Shown here: piece after piece, positions 54,295 to 64,000 of the stretch
How positions within the stretch are numbered: the first letter of the stretch is position 1
How the letters are laid out: each line of letters begins with the position of its first letter
Assembly: GCA_002007465.1 (NCBI GenBank)
Contig: LNAC01000108.1
Span: 2,460,411 to 2,524,410, forward strand
Length of the DNA: 64,000 nt
Direction of reading: 5' to 3'
Origin: Ailurus styani
Lineage: Eukaryota; Chordata; Mammalia; Carnivora; Ailuridae
Notes under the pieces: model-generated
What the model was told of the DNA's origin: nothing
The model's input: the letters and a program-made list of their open reading frames with translations, nothing else
Database searches by the model: none
Made by a program: the position numbers and the translations under genes

Positions 54295-55666
54295 TCCCCC
54301 ATTGAATTGTCTTGACATCTTGTCAAAATTCATTGGCCATTGATATATGGCTTTGTTTCCAGACTATTCCATCGATCAATACGTCTATATTAATGCCAAT
54401 ACCACAGTCTTGATTATTGATGCTTTGTAGTAAGTTTTAAATCAGGAATTGAGAGTACTCCTACTTTGCTCTTGTTTTTCAAGGTACTTGTGACCGTTAT
54501 GAGTCCCTTGTAATTCCATATGAATTTTAGAATCAGCTGTCAATTTCTACCAAGAAGTCAGCTTATATTCTGATACGAGTGACATGTAATCTGTAGATTA
54601 GTTTGAGGAGTATTAAGTTTTCCCATCACGAACATGGAATGTCTTTTCATTTACTCAGATCTTCTTTAACTTTCAACAATATTTTTCAGCTGTAGTTTTT
54701 GATGTACAGGTCTTGCACTTCTATTAAATTTATTCCTAAGTATTTTATTCCTTTTATGCTGTTGTAAACCAGAATTTTTTTTCTAAACTTCACTTTTGGA
54801 TTGTTTATTGATAATTGATTTTTGTATATTGATCATATATTCTGTAACTATGCTGGACCAATTCTAACCCCGCGTGCACGTGTGTATGTGTGTGTGTATT
54901 TCTTATTACATACTGTATACAATATCATATCAGCTGCAAATAGAGATAATTTTACCTCTTCCTTTCCAATCTGGATGTTTCTTTTTTGCTTTTATTTTCC
55001 TATTCACCCTGGCTAGAAGCTCCATTACAACTCTAAATACAAGTCATGAAAGTGGACATATTTGTCTTATTCCTAGTCTTAGGGGGAAATAACCAGTCTT
55101 TCACTGTTAATGTTAGCTGTGGGTTTTTGAAGATACCATTTATTAAGTTGAGGAAGATCCCCTTTATTCCTTTTTTATTGAATCCTTTTATCTTGAAAAG
55201 GAATTGGGTTTTATTGAATATTTTTTCTGCACCTATTGAGATAATCATGTCATTTTTGTCCTTTAGTCTATTAATATGGTGCATTATATTGATTTCTTTG
55301 CATTCCTAGAATATTTTCCACTTAGTTATCATGTGTAATCACATTTATATATTGCTTGATTGATCTTGCCAGTATGGTGAGGATTTTGTGTCTGTATTCA
55401 TAAGGGATTTTGGTCTGTGGTTTTCTTTTCTTATGATGTTTTTGTCTGATTTTGGTGTTGGGATAATACTGGCCTCATAGAATGAGTTGGCAAGGGTCTC
55501 CTCCTCTTCTGTTTCTTGGAAAGATTTGTGAAAGGTTGGTATTAATTCTTCTTTAAGTGTTACATAGAATTACCGGTAAAACCATATGGGCCTGAGCTTT
55601 TCTTCCTTGGATGTGTGGTTGTTGTTTCTAATTAATTCAGTCTCTTAACTTGTAATAGGTCTATTC

Positions 55667-55976
55667 AGCATTTCTTTTTCCCTCCCTCCCTCCCTCCCTT
55701 CCTTCCTTCCTTCCTTCCTTCCTTCCTTCCTTCCTTCCTTCCTTCCTTCCTCCCTCTCTCCTTCCCTCCATTCCTTCCTTTCTTTTGAGGGGGGGTGATT
55801 GAGGAGGTGTGGGGGTGCAGGAAGCAGAGGGAAAGAGAGAATCCCAAGCAGGCTCCTTACTAAGCATGGAAACTGACACAGTGCTTGATCATGACCCTGA
55901 GACCACCAACTGAACTGAAATCAAGAGTTGGATGCTTAACCGACTAAGCTACCCAGGTGCCCCCAGAGTTTCTTTT
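55667..55976 (-). mobile_element. Old carnivore SINE, antisense, tail expanded to (TTCC)n
   Basis: The reversed head TAAGCTACCCAGGTGCCCC ends at 55964, and the tail side (plus strand 55681-55785) is a (CCCT)n/(TTCC)n array in place of poly(T). Duplications AGCATTTCTTTT (55667-55678) and AGAGTTTCTTTT (55965-55976) differ at two sites. Confidence 0.85.
55680..55785 (+). repeat. (TCCC)n / (TTCC)n microsatellite
   Basis: Tetranucleotide arrays at the 3' tail of the SINE. Minus-strand frames here encode only (Lys-Glu-Gly-Arg) repeats. Confidence 0.95.
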
Positions 55977-56030
55977 TTTTTTTAATTTTATTTTTATTCT
56001 TTGCCCAAGGGGGCCCCCAGAGTTTCTTTT
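55961..56030 (-). mobile_element. Tiny L1 3'-end insertion (about 38 bp) with 16-bp duplication
   Basis: CCCCAGAGTTTCTTTT at 55961-55976 recurs exactly at 56015-56030. The 38 bases between, read on the minus strand, are the carnivore L1 terminus (CCTTGGGCAAAGAATAAAAA) and tail. The duplication begins inside the first bases of the neighbouring SINE head, so this insertion followed the SINE. Confidence 0.9.
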
Positions 56031-59000
56031 CTTAAGTCATTTTTAGTCATTTGTGTCTGTCTAGGAATTTTTTCCATTTCACCTAGATTATCTATTTTGT
56101 TGGCATACGGTTGTTCATAGTACTACTACATAATCCTTTTTATTTCTGTAAGGTCTGTAGTAATACCCTCTCTTTCATTCCTCATTTTAATAATTTGAAC
56201 AATCCCTCTTTTTTTTCTTGGCTGGTTGATCTAGAGGTTTGTTGATTTTGTTGGTATTTAAAAATGAATCAACTTTGATTTCATTAAATTTCTCTATGGT
56301 TTTTCTATTCTCTGTTTCATTTATCTTTATTATTTAGTCTTATCTTCATTATTTCTTACTGCTTGCTTTGGGTTTACTTTGCTCTACTTTCACTAGTTTC
56401 TTCAGGTGGAAACTATGGTATTGGTTTAAGATCTGTCTTCTGATGTAATATAGATGCTAATAGCCACACATTTCTCTAGATTCTGCTTGAGCTGCAGCCC
56501 CTACATTTTGGTATGTTGTGGTTTCGTTTTCATTCATCTCAAAATGTTTTCTCGTTTCCTTTGTCTTTTTCCCTTGATCCATCAGTTACCTGAAAATGTG
56601 TTGTTTAATGTCCACATATTTGAATTTCTGGCACTTCCTTCTGTTATTGATTTCTAATTTTATTCCCTTGTAGTCAAAGAACATTCTTTGCATGATTTTA
56701 ATTCTTTCTAATTTATTGAGGCTTGTTTTATGGCCTAACCTGTGGTCTAACCTGGAGAAAATCCATGCACACTTGAAAAGAATGTATTCTGCTGTTAATT
56801 GGGCAAAGCGTTCTACAGATGTCTGCTTCACGGTGTTGTTCGAGTCCTCTACTTCCCTGTTGATCTTCTGCCCGTTGTTCTATCCTACTGAAAGTGGGCT
56901 GTTGAAGTCTCCAAGTCTTATTTTGGGATTGCCTATTTCTTTATTCAATTCTAGCATGCTTTGCTTCATGTATTTTGGGACCTTATTAGGTGCATATATG
57001 TTTATATTGTTACGTCTTTATGAGAAATTGACATCATTATAAAATGTCCTTCTCTGTCCCTACTAACAATTTTTGTCTTAAAATCTACTTGTCTGATATT
57101 AGTAAAACCTCTTCAGGTCTTCTTTGGTTAATGTTAGCCTGGCACATCCTTTTCTGTTGGTGTCTTTGAATCTAAAGTGTGTCTCTTGTATATAGCATAT
57201 ACTTGGATCATGCATTTTTATTCATTTTGCCATCTCAGCCTTTTATTGGATGTTTAGTCCATTTGCATTGAAAGTAATTGCTGATAAGGTAGGAGTTACA
57301 ACTGGAATTTGCTATTTGTTTTCTACATGTTTTATGGGTTTTGGCCTTCGGTGCTTCTATTTATGTTAGAAGTACACTAGAAAGTGTATTATTTTAATTA
57401 CCTACTGTTTCGTTTTTCATATATTCAAAGTTTTTTTCTTAGTGGTTGCTCTGGGAATTGCAATTAACATCTAAACTTAAAACAATTTAGTTTGAACTGA
57501 TGCCAACTTAATTTCAATAATATGCAAAAACTTTGTTTCAATATATCTCTGTTCCCTCCTCCTTTGTTTTACTGTCATACAAATTAGATCTTTACATATT
57601 ATAAGCTCTTCAACAATACAGTTTTATAATTGTTGCTTTATGCTGTTGTGTTTTAAATCAGATAGGAGAATAAAAACATTATAAACAAAAATACATTTAT
57701 ATTATTTTTATATTAACCTATATAGTTATCTTTACTTGTGCCCTTTATTTATTTGTGTGGTTCCAAGTTACTGTCTAGTGTCCTTTCACTTCAGCCTGAA
57801 AGACTCCCATTAGTACTTCTTGTAGGGCAGGTCTGCTACCAACAAATTCTAAGTTTTGTTTACCTGGGAATGTATTAATATCTCCATTTTTGAACCATGG
57901 TTTTGCTGGAATGTCTTGGTTGACCTTTCTCTTTCATTTCTTGAATATGTCATCCCACTGCCTTCTGGCCTGGATAGTTTCTGATGAGATGCCATTTCTT
58001 AATCTATCAAGAATCCCTTGTATGTGACAAGTCACTTTTCTCTCACTGCTTTCAGGATTCTTTGTCTTTGACTTTTGACCATTTGAGTATGATGTGTCTA
58101 GGTGTGGATCTCATTGAATTTATACTGCTTGAAACTTGTTGAGTTTCTTGGGTGTGTAGGTTAATATTTTACACCTAAATTGAGAAGTTTTAGAAATTTA
58201 TTGTATATTCTTTCTGCCCCTTTCTCTCCTCCCCTTCTGGGACTCCCACTACCCACATTTTGGTATTGTTAATGGTACCCCATGGGTCTCTGAGGTTCTT
58301 CCATTTTTTAAAATTCGTTTTCTTGCTTTTCCTCAGACTAGATCATCTCAATTGACTTATCTTTAAGTTTGCTCATCTTTTCTTCTGCAAATTCAAATAT
58401 ACTGTGGAGACTATCTAGTGTATTTTTTATTTCAGTCATTGTACTTTTCAACTCCAGAATTTCTATCTGGTTCTTTTTTTATAATCTCCATCTCTTTACT
58501 GATGGTCTCTATGTGGTGACACATTGTTCTTATACTTTCATTTAATTCTTTGGAAGTGTTTTCCTTTAGTTCTTTGAACACTTTATAATAGATGATTAAA
58601 GTCTCTGCCTAGAAGTCCAACTTCTGGACTTCCTAAGGGAGAATTCCAATTGACTGCATTTTTCCTGTGTATGGATCATATTTTCCTGTTTCGTTGTTGG
58701 TATCGTAATTTTTATTGAGAATGAAACATTTTAAATAATATATTGTAACAACTCTTCAAATAAGACTTCCTCCCCACCCATAGGGTTTGTCATTGTTGCT
58801 GTTTGTTGTTGTTACTATTACTGCTTATTTAGTTACTTTCCTGATATAATTCTATAAAGTCTGTATGATTTGTCATGTGCAGCCACTGAAATCTCTGCTT
58901 AGTTAGCTTAGAGATTATCTAATGATTGAAGAGATTTCCTTATATGGTTTCAACAAATAAGTCTTCCATCTTTTTCTGAGCGGCCCTGTGTGTATGTTGG

Positions 59001-59800
59001 TGTACACCTGGAAGTCTCTGGTAATTTGCAACTCTGCCTGAACCCATCATTTTCTGCTTGTGCAGAGTCCTAAGATCAGCCAGAGGTGAGAGATTGGAGC
59101 CTTCTCAAAGCTTTCCTGGTGATCCACAGAACCCTGCACACATATATGGCCTTCTAAATCCCCAGGAATATGTCAGAGCTTTTCAAAGCTCCCTATGGGA
59201 ACATCTCATTCACCAGATTTAAGTCTTTTGGCCAGCTTCTTGTTTGCCCAACAGGTATTACCACCTCAGGTAACTGTAATGTTAAACAGTTGCCAGTGAT
59301 TGTTTCTGACAAATGCTGTGTAGATAAAGTGTCTCGCTGAACAAGCTCTGAGTCAAAACAAATAAAGACACGTCCTTTTACAGGAACTGCTGTGCAAGTC
59401 AAATAGTGAAAATTCTCTGAGGATAGAGTTTTGGGGAAGCTCTAAACTCATATCTCCCCACCCAGTGACTGCTAGGCTGCTGGTTTCACAGCTACTGTGA
59501 TTGTCATGCTGCTGGTTCTCAAAGCTACCCCAGAGCTGGGGAAAGAGGCACAGGAATAGGACAAGTTAAAATGCCACAAATCTCATTGTTTTTGCTGTAA
59601 TTAAGCCATTGTCCCAGAGTAGACGTTCTTTGGATTGCTGCAAGCTTTTACTAATTTCCAGCATTCTGAAGATACTGGTTTTGACAATTTTTCCAGTGTT
59701 TTCCTTGTTTTTATGGAAGAGTAGAGTTCTGAGGGTTCTTACTTTTCCACTACAGAAGTTCTTCCTTTTCATGAGGAGTTTAACTGGGGCCAAGCATGAT

Positions 59801-61549
59801 CGGATCATTTTGTTAGGATCTGTCCAGCCTCTGCATTGAGAATTGATTGGAGGGATGGAACAGGCAGCAAGAGGTAAGAGAATCTCACTGGGGAGAAGTG
59901 ATGGTTGCCAGAACCAAAGCAGTAAGAGCAGCATGACTGTGAAGAAGTAGATCAGTCCAAAAGGCTCACATCCGATACATATTTTTTTCTTTCTCCTGGT
60001 CTACTCAGTCAACCAGGAGCTGAAATAGGCCTCACACTCTACCAGACAAGCAGATCGGAAGGGAATCAGCCCAAATACAGTGCAAAGAAGAGCAGAAGCT
60101 GCTTGTTTATCTCTGGGCAGTCTAAGGAGGCTTTGTGAGAAAGGAGATTCAAGGGATTCCCCAATGGGGGTAAAGTAAGTCTTGAGGAGGAGCAATAAGG
60201 GCTAACCTCAGGAGCTGAGGGCCTGAGTGTTCCTTGGTCTCTTCTGCAGGAACAGTCAGGGGGCCAACCACAGCTTTGCCACCTGGGATCCTTCAGTACC
60301 ACGGATTCTTCTCTGCTCCAGCCTCATCTGCCCCTCTCAAGAGGCTGTCCCTGAGTGCATTGTATTTCTGGAGCCCAGGAGAGAAGCCAGCTAAGAGTGA
60401 AGTGGACTGTTTTCTCTTCATTTCTTTCTCTCCCAAGAAATTCTCTGAACAAGCTTTTGTATGTCCCAGATGTTCCTGCCTTACTTCAGATTTAATCCTC
60501 CCTATTTATCCCCCATGGTACCTGTTTATTATGTTCCATTTCTCTATGGGAGCTGGGGCTTAGCAGATCTGCCAAGACTGATCTTCTCTGCACTTGGACA
60601 AACACAATCATGCCCATGCCTTGTCATCCAGCTCCCATATGAAAGGGCCAGAGAAGGAGAGGAATTAAAACCAGTACCATCAAAAACAGCAAGCCCAAAG
60701 AGATTTAAAAATAAAGATGAAAACTGCTTTGGGCCCTGTTTAGAGGCCCTTGAAAAACCCTTCCGTAGAGACACAATGGAGCCATGCGCCCACTCTCAGG
60801 GCCCTGTCCTTCTGCAGCTACGAATCATGCAGACTTGGCCCTTGATTCCTGCCTTGAAAAGGGGACTTGGCTCCCAGCAGGACTGTGAAGACAATGACAC
60901 AGAACTTCTCCCCTGCTTGGATTCAAAATCTGAGAACATTACAGCTGTTGGAAACTATAGCTTTGAGTCTTTGATGGGATCCCTGAGGCCAACCAGAGGA
61001 GGAGGGCCCAAGGTCCTAGAGTGAACCAAGTACTCTGCAAATGGTAGGACACAGGCCTCCTGGTTCCCCCATCCCCCAGACTGCTTTCTCCAACAGCATA
61101 CTGCGTATGCAGAGCTATAAAATGCAAGTTGGGCATCACAGCAAGAGTGTGGTGGGGGGGGGATCTTTTATTCATCACCTTTACTAGCTAGATCTATGGA
61201 GCCCAGCAAACCAACAATACTATCTCTAATCTGGACCTCTGAAGACACCCCTGGACCTGAAGCCACTAAGCCCCGCCAACCCCACTTTTGGGTGCTGAGA
61301 GTAGACAGGGTTTGATTCTTCACTAACACTAATTTCAAGGGATCCCATAAACCACAGGATGGAGCAGAAGCTTTAGAGGCAAGTTGCAATGAAACCCACC
61401 CCCATACCTGGGGAGGGTGGAAGAGCTCTTCTAAACTCTCCCCTGAATCCACACTCCTTCCCCCATGACCCACATCCCCACCTTGGCTTGCAACAGGAGT
61501 GAGATTGGACCTCAGTGAATTTAGGGCCAACTCCATGGCAGCAAGACTG
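59801..61549. other. Unique sequence with a 187-codon open frame, no gene call
   Basis: A plus-strand frame at 60461-61024 (187 codons) is one of the longer ones outside low-complexity DNA, but it has no recognisable domain, no clear splice or promoter context and ordinary composition. An unassigned open frame is all that can be stated. Confidence 0.4.
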
Positions 61550-61740
61550 TTAGTTCCCTAACTCACTGCATGCCAGCTCTTTTAATCTTCCCATCAGCTC
61601 TGTGAGGTAGGCATCAATATGTCCATGGCAGACATGAGTCAACCAAGACCATAAGAGGTTACACAACTTGCCCGGGATCACACGACTAAGAACTGGTAGC
61701 TCCAAATTTGAAATCTGGTCTGTTGGATCCAAAGCTGAAA
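61550..61740 (-). mobile_element. MIR SINE, antisense
   Basis: CTTTTAATCTTCCCATCAGC, TCTGTGAGGTAGGCATCAAT, ACACAACTTGCCCGGGATCA and AGAACTGGTAGCTCCAAATT follow antisense MIR. Confidence 0.75.
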
Positions 61741-61869
61741 ACATGCCTAGGAATCTCCAATGCACCAGGGTTCCCACTGGCCAGTGCCCCAAAGACAGTC
61801 CATGCTATCCATCCAGGACAGACAAGCCTGCATGGCCAGGTGGGGGTGGAGGGACGCAGGGCGCTATGT

Positions 61870-62140
61870 TCCGCGTGTATTCCCGCGGTCACTGCAAATG
61901 GTTCATTTTATGGTGGCGGCTGTGGCAGCAGCTTCAGGCGCCTTTGCCTTGCAGGATTGACATCAATCCTCATTCAAATCAAACTCCTCTGAAACATGCT
62001 CCAGTGGAGTGGAATTTTCTGCTAAATAAGGTGTTATTAACCCAGCTCCCAGCTCCTTGGGCCCGGGCTGAGCTCAGCAGCAGTGGCAGCCACTCCACAC
62101 TACTTAAATACCGATTAATAGGCATTGCAGCACTGGCCCA
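61870..62140. promoter_or_regulatory. Candidate conserved enhancer island
   Basis: Non-repeat sequence with TGACATCAATCCTCATTCAA, TCTGCTAAATAAGGTGTTAT, TAACCCAGCTCCC and TAAATACCGATTAATAGGCA. The mixture of AT-rich cores, E-box-like and GC-rich words, and the absence of a transposon, is enhancer-like. Conservation cannot be shown here. Confidence 0.38.
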
Positions 62141-62639
62141 GACAGACCCTGCGACCCCAGGCTCCTCTGGGCTCCTCGGGCCATGGTGCCTGGGAACTCA
62201 CAATGCATCTTCCCTGACTCTCATTCAAGTCCAGTCATCAAGTAGCACTTAGATGCCTTGTGGTCTGAGGACAAGGAGATGACAGTGGGGGATAAGAAGG
62301 GGAAATTGTTCCTCTTCTGTAGCTTCTTCCTTACCAGGCTTCCGTTGGCCAGGCTTCTCTGGGTGGGATGGGGCAGACAAAGGACAAGCCCAATCAGGGA
62401 GGAAGGGGAGTAGCTCTGCCCTCCACTGCACTTGCAACACTGCACAGCGTGGACTGGGAGGTTCCTATCACACTGAAGATGACACAAGAAGCCATCCAGC
62501 TTTAGGTTGGAACTGGATCCCAAGAAAATGCCATTCCAGTTCCAGCACAGCTGAAAACACGCTTTGATGCCCCCAATCCAATCATTTCAGCCACATACAA
62601 GTTCAGTTTATGTAGTCCTCAGAGTTTAAACTTTTACAG
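62141..62639. other. Unique sequence, nothing recognised
   Basis: Single-copy DNA without a supported feature. The plus-strand frame 61668-62252 overlaps the MIR and the candidate enhancer island and is not a gene. Confidence 0.5.
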
Positions 62640-62815
62640 CTGAAAGAGACCTTAGAGAGCTGCTGGTCCGAGCTCATTTTACAGCTGAGGAAACTCAGGA
62701 CCAAAGAGGGAAAAGGTCATGGCTAAGGTCCCACAGCTAGTAAGCCACAAAACCAGGACTCATACCCAGATCTCTGGCTCCCAGTGCAATGCTCTTTCCC
62801 TTATTCCGTTTCTCT
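62640..62815 (-). mobile_element. MIR-like SINE remnant, antisense
   Basis: CTCATTTTACAGCTGAGGAA, AAGGTCCCACAGCTAGTAAG and ACCCAGATCTCTGGCTCCCA follow the antisense order of this ancient SINE class. The precise subfamily is uncertain. Confidence 0.65.
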
Positions 62816-62984
62816 CCCTTCTAAGAACACGGAGGCATCATTGAGAGCCAGAGAGGAATAACAACATTTACATGATTTCCCAGTTTACATATTGCGATGG
62901 ATATCAAATTGTTCTTAAGTGATATGTTATTAAATAAGATCAGAGAACATAAAAACGGATTTCTGAACTCTGGTAAATAAGAGT

Positions 62985-63141
62985 ACATCACACTTACTCA
63001 TCTATTTTTCCGACAAGTGCCTCCTAGGTACCTGCTACATATCAGATATGGTGCTGGGTGTGGAGTCTACAGGGGTGACTGCACGAGAGGTTGTCTGTAG
63101 CCTCACCAAGCCTATAGTCTAGTGGGGGAGACAGAACAACC

Positions 63142-63176
<35 letters not shown>

Positions 63177-63375
63177 GAGTTGCAAATCATGATATGCAAA
63201 TAACTGCTATGAAGGAAAGGAACCAAGGGTTAGAACAGAACCTTGGGGCAGACCTGCTTTCTGTTTGGAAGGTCACAGAAGGCTTCTCTAAGGAGGTGAC
63301 ATTCAAGCCAGGACCTGAAGGATGAGAAAAGGCCAGCCAGCAAAGAAACAAGGAGGAGTGATCCAAGCAGAAGGA
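62985..63375 (-). mobile_element. L2 LINE remnant, antisense, with CA expansion
   Basis: TACTCATCTATTTTTCCGAC, CATATCAGATATGGTGCTGG, TATAGTCTAGTGGGGGAGAC and CTAAGGAGGTGACATTCAAG keep antisense L2 order. Confidence 0.85.
63139..63176 (+). repeat. (CA)n microsatellite within the L2
   Basis: About 18 CA units with one AA interruption. It lies just after the L2 phrase GGGGGAGACAGAACAAC. Confidence 0.95.
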
Positions 63376-63634
63376 ACCAAACTTGGATTTCTTACTGTGG
63401 ACAATGAGGTGAAAATATTTTTAATTTAATATGAGCTCATTATTTTAGAGACAGAAAAGCTATTCCATTCCCTCAGTTAATTGTTCTGCTTCTTGAAGAT
63501 GATGCCTTATTGATCAGCCTTTCTGGGTCACTCGTCTGCATTTTTGTACCATTTGCTCGATTTGTGGCTGAGAAGGGCCTTTCAGAGGCGGTGGAGGAAA
63601 TTTTCACTTCCCTCCCCAAGCCCAAAATAATACT
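63376..63634. other. AT-rich unique block, very weak regulatory candidate
   Basis: ATTTTTAATTTAATATGAGC, CAGTTAATTGTTCTGCTTCT and CCTTATTGATCAGCC form a unique AT-rich block between two ancient repeats. Confidence 0.2.
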
Positions 63635-63865
63635 GAATAGTTATTGAGCACACAGGCTCCAACAGCAAGACCCAGGCTCCATCACTTCTTAGCTGTGTGG
63701 CCTTGGGCAAGGTACTTCCTCTCTGAGCCTCAGTCTCCTCCTTTGTATAATTGAGAATAATAAGAGCACACCCCTCAGAGGGCTGAAGTAATGTATGTGA
63801 AGAACTTGGCACAGTGTCCGGTTTATTGTAATTGCTCGATAACTGTTAGCTACTACTATGATTGG
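63635..63865 (+). mobile_element. MIR SINE, sense, near full length
   Basis: CCAGGCTCCATCACTTCTTA, GCTGTGTGGCCTTGGGCAAG, GAGCCTCAGTCTCCTCCTTT, GCACAGTGTCCGGTTTATTG and AATTGCTCGATAACTG make a well-preserved sense MIR. Confidence 0.9.
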
Positions 63866-63917
63866 AAGCTACATTCAAACAAATTAAACTATCTTGTACA
63901 TCCAAAGCTGTTGGTTA

Positions 63918-63947
63918 ACTTTTTTTTAAGGTTTTATTTATTTATTT

Positions 63948-63983
<36 letters not shown>

Positions 63984-64000
63984 ATAAGTAGGCAGAGAGG
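63918..64000 (-). mobile_element. Carnivore tRNA-Lys SINE, antisense, cut by the window end
   Basis: TTTTTTTTAAGGTTTTATTT, then TTGAC, an expanded GA run (63953-63980) and AAGTAGGCAGAGAGG. This is the tail-side half of an antisense copy. The head lies beyond base 64000. Confidence 0.93.

Larger units (their letters stand above)
53985..59800 (-). mobile_element. Ancient L1 (L1M-type), antisense, nearly full length
   Basis: About 5.8 kb. On the minus strand it reads from a 5' untranslated region (right, near 59800) through ORF1 sequence to ORF2, whose start is near 57290 (antisense of the conserved ATGGACTAAA phrase, seen as TTTAGTCCATTTGCATTGAA). The reverse transcriptase catalytic motif lies near 54926-54940. 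It translates on the minus strand as FAAD, where active L1 has FADD, so the first catalytic aspartate is lost. Stops and frameshifts occur throughout. The 3' untranslated region and end of ORF2 are missing on the left. Confidence 0.88.

Noticed and set aside
55046..57042. Open frames within the ancient L1 span
   Set aside because: Mostly short fragments on the strand opposite the L1 coding sense or between stops. They are remnants of a dead element.

Overview
This is a stretch of mammalian nuclear DNA, almost certainly from a caniform carnivore and most likely a mustelid (ferret, mink, marten, otter or badger group). The evidence is repeat content. There are twelve copies of the carnivore tRNA-Lys-derived SINE, several of the variant whose head reads GTGGGTTAAAGCCTCTGCCT and whose body carries the motif TCACAAGTAGGCAGAGAGG (given as it reads in minus-strand copies). 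There are also several 3' ends of carnivore-type LINE-1 elements. The mustelid call rests on recalled SINE consensus, not a database search.

No protein-coding gene, exon or structural RNA gene could be supported. All long open frames are in purine-rich, C-rich or tandem-repeat DNA, overlap equally long frames on the other strand, or show no recognisable domain. The window looks intergenic or deep intronic.

Layout: 1-12 kb is GC-rich unique sequence with decayed MIR, L2, MER5-like and LTR fragments, a 42-bp tandem duplication (8.5 kb) and a TA/CA-rich minisatellite (11.8-12.2 kb). 12.2-13 kb is a young 5'-truncated L1 with a perfect 16-bp target-site duplication. 13-16.5 kb holds a possible regulatory island (14.03-14.31 kb) and purine-rich DNA. 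16.9-21.4 kb has three short L1 3' ends, an MLT1-like LTR and a nested SINE/L1 insertion. 21.4-43 kb is mostly unique DNA with MIR and L2 remnants and two SINEs. 43.3-54 kb is SINE-rich and includes a conserved-looking AT-rich island beside a CpG cluster (44.9-45.3 kb). 54-59.8 kb is one ancient antisense L1 that has since received two SINEs and a roughly 38-bp L1 fragment. The last 4 kb holds another conserved-looking island (61.9-62.1 kb), an L2, a MIR and a SINE cut by the window end.

There are no genes acting together here, and I found no credible undescribed biological system. What is readable is insertion history, with exact target-site duplications and nesting that order events in time, and a set of AT-rich islands that are candidate enhancers and can only be tested by cross-species alignment. 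Boundaries of old repeats (MIR, L2, MER5, MLT1, L1M) are approximate, and family names are from memory of consensus sequences.
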